From: DATKMG01 sp041476565
GTDB taxonomy: Bacteria; Acidobacteriota; Terriglobia; Versatilivoradales; Versatilivoraceae
Assembly: GCA_041476565.1 (NCBI GenBank)
Contig: JBGOTQ010000227.1
Coordinates: 1 to 12,389, forward strand
Direction of reading: 5' to 3'
Length of the DNA stretch: 12,389 nucleotides
The notes beneath the pieces are model-generated. The model saw nothing but the letters and a program-made list of their open reading frames with translations, searched no databases and had not been told where the DNA came from. Made by a program: the position numbers and the translations under genes. Each line of letters begins with the position of its first letter. Within the stretch, counting starts at the first letter, position 1. Below are positions 6,735 to 12,389 of this stretch, piece after piece.

Positions 6735-7031
6735 CTAGGGCGGGCGTGACCTGAAGAGAACACGGCGATAGTAGAAAGCCAGGCCGAGTGCACCGCCGGC
6801 AGTGAGGACACCTGAGAGCAACTGCATTCGTCGCTCTTTCTTGACGATCTCAGCGGGGTTGACCTCCTGTGCTTCGGAGACGAGCGGGGGCGGAATGATG
6901 AACACGCGGTCCCTAATCTGTAGGCGGGGAGCAAAAACTTGAACGAACAATCCCGCGCCGAAGATTCCCCAGAGGAGCACACTCAGCAGTTTGCGTCGCG
7001 CTGCTGTTGTTCCAATAAACAACATCACCAC
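6735..7031 (-). CDS. Two-helix small membrane protein, unknown function
   Basis: The 98-residue product has hydrophobic helices at about residues 15-35 (KLLSVLLWGIFGAGLFVQVF) and 69-88 (MQLLSGVLTAGGALGLAFYY). They are separated by a 33-residue polar loop (RLQIRDRVFIIPPPL...VKKERR), and the tail is basic (RRVLFRSRPP). Positive charges flank both helices, so topology is unclear; a hairpin with both ends in the cytoplasm is plausible. Two GTG codons (7031, 7028) and an ATG (7025) compete as starts. ATG 7025 is perhaps the better choice, with GGGG eight bases ahead, though that signal is weak. It is the first gene of the leftward envelope cluster, 60 or so bases after a predicted promoter. I do not recognise a family. 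Confidence 0.68.
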   Translation of the reverse strand: MVMLFIGTTAARRKLLSVLLWGIFGAGLFVQVFAPRLQIRDRVFIIPPPLVSEAQEVNPAEIVKKERRMQLLSGVLTAGGALGLAFYYRRVLFRSRPP

Positions 7032-7089
7032 AACCCCGTCTTTACTGTTACCTTAGTTTTTTACCACGCAAATTTGGTTGAGTGGCCGC

Positions 7090-7142
7090 ACGTTAGCATA
7101 CCTACCGGAGCGTGTCAATGATTTTTTTGACATTTTTTTTTA
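7090..7142 (-). promoter_or_regulatory. Promoter with A-tract UP-like element and inverted repeat
   Basis: Reading leftward, TTGACA (7118-7113) and TAACGT (7095-7090) are 17 bases apart. The -10 is imperfect. Directly upstream lie runs of seven and nine A (7128-7122 and 7141-7133), like an UP element. TGTCA (7113-7117) and TGACA (7128-7132) form an inverted repeat covering the -35, a possible operator. It would serve the three envelope genes. Confidence 0.42.
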
Positions 7143-7396
7143 CTGGGTCAGTTGAACGAGGAAAAGAAGTCCGCGAGAGATTAGCAGGCAAAGCCATGGG
7201 CCGATTAAGCTGGAGGGGGAGATGGTCCTTAGTGAATTTATACTTTCAAGCTTGACGCGGTGCCTTCGTGTCTTTGTGGTTAGAAATGCAGGTTAAGCGA
7301 GACGGGGGCGTCCCGCCTCCAGACGTTTGGAGGTGCCGTTCCCTCACGGCGCAGGGATGAACGAGCCCTTATACCTTTTGATTGCACCCGGAGTCG
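7143..7396. repeat. Intergenic region with stacked palindromes and repeat-like sequence
   Basis: No gene is seen. Downstream of the hydrolase stop are GTGCCGT-N6-ACGGCGC (7333-7339 with 7346-7352, one G-T pair), a near-perfect palindrome CCTCCAGACGTTTGGAGG (7316-7333) and GACG-GGGG-CGTC around 7300-7312. Next comes CCTTCGTGTCTTTGTGGTTA (7263-7282). Its complement, ACCACAAAGACACGAAGG, is a phrase I know from dispersed non-coding repeats in soil bacteria (from memory). The hairpins could end hydrolase transcription, though no T-tract follows. Confidence 0.45.
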
Positions 7397-10150
7397 CTAG
7401 CGGGAATCGCGAGGACTTCGTTGGGGGAGGCGTGTTCTTTCCTGCATCCTTTGTTCAAATATAGCGATCGAAGCACCTTCGGTGACCAACTCGTACCAAG
7501 GACTCCATCTTTGCCCATCAGCCTGAAGATGGATGCGAAATCCCCCCTCGATCCTCTTAGCATCCGCCTCCTTTAACTTTTCAAGACGTGATCCCTTTCC
7601 GTCCAAAGGGTATACGCTCAATTGAGTGGCTGCAGTTCGGAAAGTCAAAATGCTTTCCACCCGTTCCATCCAAACTGGAGGGGTCCCTTGGTCATAACTG
7701 CCCGAAGGTTTGGAGGTCGTGCTCTTGAGTGTCCACCAGTTTGAAGAAGATCCGTAGTTAACCAGTGGGAGTGGTCTCACAGGACTAGAGCCCGGCTCCG
7801 TGGGTAAGGTGTAGCCCGGATTTGAAAGCAACAAGTGACCGGAACGGCTCAAAGGCAGGCCATCAAGAGAGGTGAGCAAGAGCGAGACAAAACCACGAGC
7901 AGACGGCCCCAGTTCCAGATCAAGGACTCCGGCGGTGACAGCGTTCTGCCCCGAAAAGCCGAAGATGCCGGCTGCTTGCGGAGCGTGGACCAGGAACAGC
8001 TTCTGATCGCCGTCATACGAAGTCTCACCAGTCTCGCTGACAATGGGAAAGCTAAGTTTCTGTTTGGCTGTCTCTGTCAACGGGCCGGAATTGTCTTTGT
8101 CCAGGCTGACGTGATATTTCAGGGCCGTATTGCGTTCGTAACCCAGAGTGCTATTCAGAAATGTGCTGATTGTTCCTCCGTTCGACTTGTCGCGCCCCGC
8201 TTGAAGCCGAACCCCTTTGGACAAAGGGATTGCGATCATTTGATCCCCGCTGCTGATGGCTCCTGAGCGGAACAGCCAGGCTGACTGGCCAAGGAGGGGG
8301 AATTTGGTCCAGTCCCCGTTGATGCTGAAACGATTGGGAACCCCGATATCCCAATCGCGATTGTGGAAGTAATCAAAGTGCATCAGGGCATCCCAATCCT
8401 GGAAAGCGCCGAAGGCGGCCAGGACGGGATCGATCTCGGCTGCATGTGTGTTGGGCCAGGGTTGGTTAAACTCGCTAACCGTGTATGGACGGTTGCCTTC
8501 TCGGGCGGCTGCTGTGTTCAAAACCTGCACCAAGCCCCCTCCCACCGTCGATGAATCCCGGATCCCCCAATCCTCATCATCCCAATGGCGGTTTGGGAAG
8601 AAATAATGATCTTCGTAAAAGTGATTATCCTGGTAGCTGAGGTTATCGTGGGAATCCAGATTAGGTAGCCCGCCCTGGCTCATTTGCGTGCCGGTGATGG
8701 GAACGAGCAAATCGGCCTGTTCCTGCACCGCCGACTGGATCTGGTCCAGATAGTACCGGTCCCGGTCGACCAGAAATGAAAAATAATCGTTGGTGCGGGC
8801 ATCTGCGGAGATCTCGAATTCGGAGACCAGGCTGATATTGACGGCTTTCAGCGACTCTCCAGAGGACAGGCCATGCATCCCGGCCTGCCGCAGACTGGCA
8901 TTGCGGACGTGAATGGGAACTCCGACCGCATTTCCTACCGACAAACCAAAACGGCCATTCCCGTTCAAGGCAAACCCGGGATTCACTTTCAGAGCGTATT
9001 CCCGCCATTGATTGGAAATCGTAACGGTGCGAGAATCCACTATACTGTAGGGGCTGTTGTTCTGTTTGATTTTCCAATATATGTCACGGGTAGTGTCGGA
9101 AAGCAAGTCGGCACGGATTTCGACCAGAGCAAGGTAGGCCCCCCCCACACCCACGGAGAAGCCAATCTGTTTTAGGATGACCGAGTCTGCTGCTGCTGCC
9201 GAATTGACCTTCACCTGGATTTCCGATGCATTAGGGGCGGTCAGGAAGCTGGCCTGGGCGCCCTGGTGGAGCTCCAGCGGCGACCACTGTCCGTTCAGCA
9301 GCTCAGGGCCATCGGGTTGGGTGTTCCCCCAAGCATTTTCGAGCGACGCCGTGCTCGAGTATTTCGCACCCAGGAAGACATTCCACTGCCGCTGGAACTC
9401 TTTCCGGTAATCGCCCACGAGGGAAGGTTCCAAATTGGAGTCAATGTAGGCGTCCACCAGCGAACTCTCGTTGTTGATCTCCACGAGCCCCAGGGCCGGA
9501 TCTCCCTTGAGTTGCAACGCGTCGATGACCTGGCGGGCATAATCCGCCTGCAGCTCTATCATGCGCGGATAGAAGATATGCAGGGGGTTGCTTGCAGGAG
9601 GGAACTCAATGGAGCCGAGTGAAGGGACCGGGTCCACCGCAGGCCGGAATTCGTAGGAGTCATGAAGGACCAGATCGGCGTAAACCCCTTCGGCCTTGAG
9701 GGTATTCAAAAAATTGCGCAGGCGCTGGACCGAAACAGGATTGAGTGTAGGGTACGGCCCAATAGTTAATAAGCCAGTGGCTTCGCTTGGAGTGTCGTCT
9801 AACTTGGCGTCCAGTCCTTGGAGTCGAACCAAGTTGATTCCCAACCGTCTAAGGCGTGTGGCTATCCGCCGGGCGTCGCTTTGAATCGGGAAATTGGCTT
9901 CCCACACCAGGTTGGCTCCAAAGAGCCGAACCTGTGCATCATCGCTGGTATTGGGCAAGAGGTCCGGACCCACTCGATAGAAATGCCCGTTCTTGACAAA
10001 AAGTCGGTCAGCCGGCCCCAGGGGATGGTTTAAGAAGCTGAAGTCAGGCGCGCCGCTGAGGGCATCCTGGTCAACAGAGAAAGGATAGAAGCCGTCAGCA
10101 GGCATGACCGCTGCAAGAATCAACACCGAATTCAGAAGAAGTACAAGCAT
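7397..10150 (-). CDS. Secreted clan GH-A-like glycoside hydrolase with inserted beta-sandwich
   Basis: This 917-residue protein probably cleaves a polysaccharide or glycoside outside the cytoplasm. The N-terminus (1-20, LVLLLNSVLILAAVMPADG) is a signal peptide, unusual for lacking a positive charge. From about 73 it reads like a (beta/alpha)8 barrel: VRLFGANLVWEANFP, LRRLGINLVRLQGLDA, VYADLVLHDSYEF, then GLVEINNESS with the putative acid/base E228 of an Asn-Glu pair. Residues about 285-425 form a CBM4/9-like jelly-roll (WREYALKV, RFGLSVGNAVGVPIHVRNASL). The barrel then resumes with LLVPITGTQMS, HFYEDHYFFP, YTVSEFNQPWPN with the putative nucleophile E560, and ALMHFDYFHNRDWD. The C-terminal third (about 640-917) looks beta-rich. 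ATG 10150 is the earliest start, with an in-frame stop just above and AAGGA only three bases away. Exact family and substrate cannot be set here. Confidence 0.82.
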   Translation of the reverse strand: MLVLLLNSVLILAAVMPADGFYPFSVDQDALSGAPDFSFLNHPLGPADRLFVKNGHFYRVGPDLLPNTSDDAQVRLFGANLVWEANFPIQSDARRIATRLRRLGINLVRLQGLDAKLDDTPSEATGLLTIGPYPTLNPVSVQRLRNFLNTLKAEGVYADLVLHDSYEFRPAVDPVPSLGSIEFPPASNPLHIFYPRMIELQADYARQVIDALQLKGDPALGLVEINNESSLVDAYIDSNLEPSLVGDYRKEFQRQWNVFLGAKYSSTASLENAWGNTQPDGPELLNGQWSPLELHQGAQASFLTAPNASEIQVKVNSAAAADSVILKQIGFSVGVGGAYLALVEIRADLLSDTTRDIYWKIKQNNSPYSIVDSRTVTISNQWREYALKVNPGFALNGNGRFGLSVGNAVGVPIHVRNASLRQAGMHGLSSGESLKAVNISLVSEFEISADARTNDYFSFLVDRDRYYLDQIQSAVQEQADLLVPITGTQMSQGGLPNLDSHDNLSYQDNHFYEDHYFFPNRHWDDEDWGIRDSSTVGGGLVQVLNTAAAREGNRPYTVSEFNQPWPNTHAAEIDPVLAAFGAFQDWDALMHFDYFHNRDWDIGVPNRFSINGDWTKFPLLGQSAWLFRSGAISSGDQMIAIPLSKGVRLQAGRDKSNGGTISTFLNSTLGYERNTALKYHVSLDKDNSGPLTETAKQKLSFPIVSETGETSYDGDQKLFLVHAPQAAGIFGFSGQNAVTAGVLDLELGPSARGFVSLLLTSLDGLPLSRSGHLLLSNPGYTLPTEPGSSPVRPLPLVNYGSSSNWWTLKSTTSKPSGSYDQGTPPVWMERVESILTFRTAATQLSVYPLDGKGSRLEKLKEADAKRIEGGFRIHLQADGQRWSPWYELVTEGASIAIFEQRMQERTRLPQRSPRDSR

Positions 10151-10211
10151 ACGTCCTTTCGCCGTAGAGGATCCTCACTCTGGCTGGAGACAGAATGGCA
10201 CCCAGCCTATA

Positions 10212-10241
10212 ATTATCGTCGCAAAGGTGTCTCCCAGTCAA
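10212..10241 (-). promoter_or_regulatory. Sigma-70-like promoter of the hydrolase gene
   Basis: Leftward TTGACT (10241-10236) and GATAAT (10217-10212) are 18 bases apart, each one base off consensus. The expected transcript start is near 10204, about 55 bases before ATG 10150. Confidence 0.55.
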
Positions 10242-10271
10242 GGAACCAGGGTAGGAACCAGGGTAGGAATC
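10242..10271. repeat. 12-base tandem repeat abutting the hydrolase -35 box
   Basis: GGAACCAGGGTA occurs exactly twice head to tail (10242-10253 and 10254-10265), followed by a partial third copy (GGAAT). It begins on the base next to the -35 hexamer of the leftward promoter. A period of 12, close to one helical turn, suits side-by-side binding by an activator. It could also be a slipped-strand duplication without function. Confidence 0.65.
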
Positions 10272-10332
10272 GTCCCACATTGAATTGCACCCTCCAGGAC
10301 CTGGATCCGAAATCAGCCAGGAACAAATCCGC

Positions 10333-10361
10333 TTGACAGAGGCCTGGTCTTTTAATATTAT
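10333..10361 (+). promoter_or_regulatory. groESL promoter
   Basis: Perfect TTGACA (10333-10338), a 17-base spacer, then TATTAT (10356-10361), five of six matches. The CIRCE operator starts at the last base of the -10, so repressor binding would block RNA polymerase. Confidence 0.8.
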
Positions 10362-10387
10362 TAGCACTCGCCTCTAGAGAGTGCTAA
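10361..10387. promoter_or_regulatory. CIRCE operator (HrcA binding site)
   Basis: TTAGCACTC, a 9-base spacer, then GAGTGCTAA: both arms match the CIRCE consensus perfectly and the spacing is canonical. HrcA, kept active by GroEL itself, represses groESL here and releases it on heat shock. HrcA is not encoded in the window. Confidence 0.97.
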
Positions 10388-10430
10388 TACGCGTCTGGCG
10401 GCAACCAGATGACACGAAAGGAGCTTTCCC

Positions 10431-10742
10431 ATGAAATTCAAACCCTTGCATGATCGAATCCTCATCAAGCGGCTGGAAGAAAAGGAAACGGTCAAAGGCG
10501 GGATCATCATCCCCGACACGGCCAAGGAGAAACCCCAGGAGGGGGTAGTCGAAGCGGTTGGAAACGGCAAGATCCTGGACAACGGGACCAAGCTGAGTTT
10601 GGAAGTCAAGGAAGGAGACCACATCCTGTTTGGAAAGTATTCCGGGACGGAAATCAAGATTGACGGAGTGGAACACCTAATCCTGCGCGAAGACGAGGTC
10701 CTGGGTATCCTTGAAGAGGAATCCTCAAAATCCAAGAAGTAA
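10431..10742 (+). CDS. groES: Co-chaperonin GroES
   Basis: GroES is the 10-kDa cytoplasmic heptameric lid that caps GroEL during ATP-driven protein folding. At 103 residues it is close to the family's usual 95-100. KFKPLHDRILIKRLEEKE opens the beta-barrel. The mobile loop is at about 17-34 and carries the hydrophobic GGIII contact to GroEL, followed by PDTAKEKPQEGVVEAVG. Further hallmarks are GDHILFGKYSGTEIK and the C-terminal HLILREDEVLGIL. A lysine-rich tail (SSKSKK) extends slightly past the norm. GGAG lies seven bases before ATG 10431. It is the first gene of a CIRCE-controlled operon, with groEL 42 bases downstream. Confidence 0.98.
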   Translation: MKFKPLHDRILIKRLEEKETVKGGIIIPDTAKEKPQEGVVEAVGNGKILDNGTKLSLEVKEGDHILFGKYSGTEIKIDGVEHLILREDEVLGILEEESSKSKK

Positions 10743-10784
10743 CTCTGTGTAACTCGTAATACCACTATTAAGGAGAAATAACGA

Positions 10785-12389
10785 ATGGCAAAGCAAATCA
10801 TTTACGGCGAAGATTCCCGTCATGCCATCTTAAAGGGAGTCAATCAGCTGGCCGACACGGTCAAGATTACCCTGGGCCCGAAGGGGCGCAATGTGGTCCT
10901 GGACAAAAAGTTCGGATCTCCGACGATCACTAAAGACGGTGTCACGGTGGCCAAGGAGATCGAATTGAAAGACCCTCTGGAAAATATGGGAGCCCAGATG
11001 GTCCGCGAAGTAGCCTCCAAAACCAGCGATGTGGCGGGGGATGGTACAACCACCGCAACAATCCTGGCTCAGGCCATCTTCCGTGAGGGCGTAAAAACCG
11101 TGGCCGCCGGCGCCAATCCCATGGCCCTGAAGCGCGGCATTGAGAAAGCCGTCGAGGTGGTCGTCCAGGAAATCAGAAAGGTCTCCAAGCCTGTTAAAGG
11201 CGAAATGATTGCCCAGGTTGGGACAGTATCGGCTAATGGCGACTCGACTATTGGAACCATCATTGCCGAAGCCATGAATAAAGTGGGTAAGGATGGAGTC
11301 ATTACCGTGGAAGAGGCCAAAACCATTGAGACCTCTCTGGACGTAGTCGAAGGCATGCAGTTTGACCGCGGCTATCTTTCCCCCTATTTTGTCACCGACC
11401 CTGAGCGGATGGAAGCCGTGCTGGAGAATTGCTACATCCTGCTCCATGAGAAAAAAATCAGTTCCATGAAGGACCTGTTGCCCTTGCTGGAACAGACTGC
11501 CAAGAGCGGCAAACCTTTCATGATTGTGGCCGAGGAAGTGGAGGGCGAAGCCCTGGCCACCCTGGTCGTCAACAAACTACGCGGAACTCTGAACTGCGCG
11601 GCCGTCAAGGCCCCCGGGTTTGGAGACCGGCGCAAGGCCATGCTGGAGGACATCGGTATCCTGACCGGCGGAAAGGTGATCAGCGAAGACCTGGGGATCA
11701 AACTGGAGAATGTTAAGCTCTCTGACTTGGGCCGCGCCAAGAAGATCACTATCGACAAAGACAACACAACCATCATAGAGGGCGCTGGCAAAGCTGCCGA
11801 TATCCAGGGTCGCGTCAAACAACTGCGCACTCAGATTGACGAAACGACCTCGGACTACGACCGCGAAAAGCTTCAGGAGCGGCTGGCCAAGCTGGTGGGC
11901 GGTGTTGCCGTGATCAAGGTGGGGGCCGCGACTGAGACTGAGATGAAGGAAAAGAAGGCCCGTGTTGAGGACGCCATGCATGCCACCCGTGCTGCCGTGG
12001 AGGAAGGCATCGTGCCGGGCGGCGGCGTCACCTTCATCCGAGCCATTCCGGCTCTGGACAAGTTGAAGTTGGACGCAGATGAACAGATCGGGGTCAATAT
12101 TGTCCGCCGGGCTCTGGAAGAACCGTTGCGCCAGATTGTTCAGAATGCCGGGGTCGAGGGCGCCGTGATAGTTGAGAGAATCCGAGCCGAAAAGAATGAG
12201 AATTTCGGGTTCAATGCGGAGACCCTCACTTTTGGGGACCTGGTGAAGGATGGCGTCATCGATCCGACCAAGGTGGCGCGGACTGCCTTGCAGAATGCGT
12301 CTTCCATTGCTGCCCTGCTCTTGACAACCGAAGCCATGGTTGCCGAGATTCCCGAAGAAGAGAAGGCCTCCCCTGCACCGCCACACGGC
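10785..12389 (+). CDS. groEL: Chaperonin GroEL, C-terminus cut by window edge
   Basis: GroEL is the 60-kDa cytoplasmic double-ring chaperonin that folds proteins in an ATP-driven cycle with GroES. The 535 codons present cover nearly the whole protein (usual length about 540-550). Nucleotide-binding residues are intact: GPKGRN (31-36), TKDGVTV with catalytic-region D51, GDGTTTAT (85-92) and D396 in the EDAMHATRAAVEEGIVPGGG stretch. The apical-domain signature EGMQFDRGYLSPYF is also present. The end reads PEEEKASPAPPHG; a short Gly/Met-rich tail and the stop presumably lie just past the edge. AAGGAG sits nine bases before ATG 10785. It is co-transcribed with groES under CIRCE control, and nothing in it looks abnormal. 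Confidence 0.98.
   Translation, partial: MAKQIIYGEDSRHAILKGVNQLADTVKITLGPKGRNVVLDKKFGSPTITKDGVTVAKEIELKDPLENMGAQMVREVASKTSDVAGDGTTTATILAQAIFREGVKTVAAGANPMALKRGIEKAVEVVVQEIRKVSKPVKGEMIAQVGTVSANGDSTIGTIIAEAMNKVGKDGVITVEEAKTIETSLDVVEGMQFDRGYLSPYFVTDPERMEAVLENCYILLHEKKISSMKDLLPLLEQTAKSGKPFMIVAEEVEGEALATLVVNKLRGTLNCAAVKAPGFGDRRKAMLEDIGILTGGKVISEDLGIKLENVKLSDLGRAKKITIDKDNTTIIEGAGKAADIQGRVKQLRTQIDETTSDYDREKLQERLAKLVGGVAVIKVGAATETEMKEKKARVEDAMHATRAAVEEGIVPGGGVTFIRAIPALDKLKLDADEQIGVNIVRRALEEPLRQIVQNAGVEGAVIVERIRAEKNENFGFNAETLTFGDLVKDGVIDPTKVARTALQNASSIAALLLTTEAMVAEIPEEEKASPAPPHG

Noticed and set aside
11577..12386. Minus-strand open frames (269 codons here, 205 codons at 10830-11447) across groEL
   Set aside because: Typical antisense shadows of a highly expressed, codon-biased groEL gene.

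Overview
The window is a GC-rich bacterial chromosome segment with no plasmid, phage, IS or CRISPR signature. Acidobacteriota or a neighbouring soil phylum is my best guess. That rests on the general style of the genes: a small secreted protein of a type I associate with that phylum (3874-4326), HrcA/CIRCE-controlled groES-groEL, a large secreted clan GH-A-like hydrolase, and REP-like intergenic palindromes. The assignment is inference.

Layout. (1) 196-2492, minus strand: a two-gene exopolysaccharide export operon. A Wza-type periplasmic/outer-membrane export protein is followed 23 bases later by a Wzz/GumC-type inner-membrane co-polymerase. The operon has a good sigma-70-like promoter and a perfect dyad upstream. 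(2) 2493-3873: a long gene-poor stretch with a doubtful small ORF and a coding-like reading frame that lacks a credible start, probably a gene relic. (3) 3874-4326, plus strand: a small secreted or membrane-anchored protein of unknown function. (4) 4658-7031, minus strand: three cell-envelope genes. In transcription order they are a two-helix small membrane protein, a small secreted beta-rich protein, and a membrane-anchored protein with an STN/secretin-like domain, a duplicated Pro/Glu/Gln linker and C-terminal HEAT repeats. They may be co-transcribed from an A-tract-boosted promoter near 7090-7132. (5) 7032-7396: an intergenic region rich in palindromes and repeat-like sequence. (6) 7397-10150, minus strand: a 917-residue secreted GH-A-like glycoside hydrolase whose two putative catalytic glutamates are separated by an inserted beta-sandwich. 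(7) 10151-10430: a divergent control region with a 12-base tandem repeat abutting the hydrolase promoter on one side and a perfect CIRCE operator over the groES promoter on the other. (8) 10431-12389, plus strand: groES, and groEL running off the right edge.

How it fits together. The export operon and the hydrolase both concern extracellular carbohydrate but are separate transcription units. groESL is ordinary housekeeping. The least explained part is the 4658-7031 envelope cluster: its STN-HEAT protein looks like a scaffold that could dock on a secretin or TonB-type partner, but no such partner lies in the window. I did not find a demonstrable new defence or mobile system. The best leads are the STN-HEAT cluster, the split-barrel hydrolase and its tandem-repeat control site.
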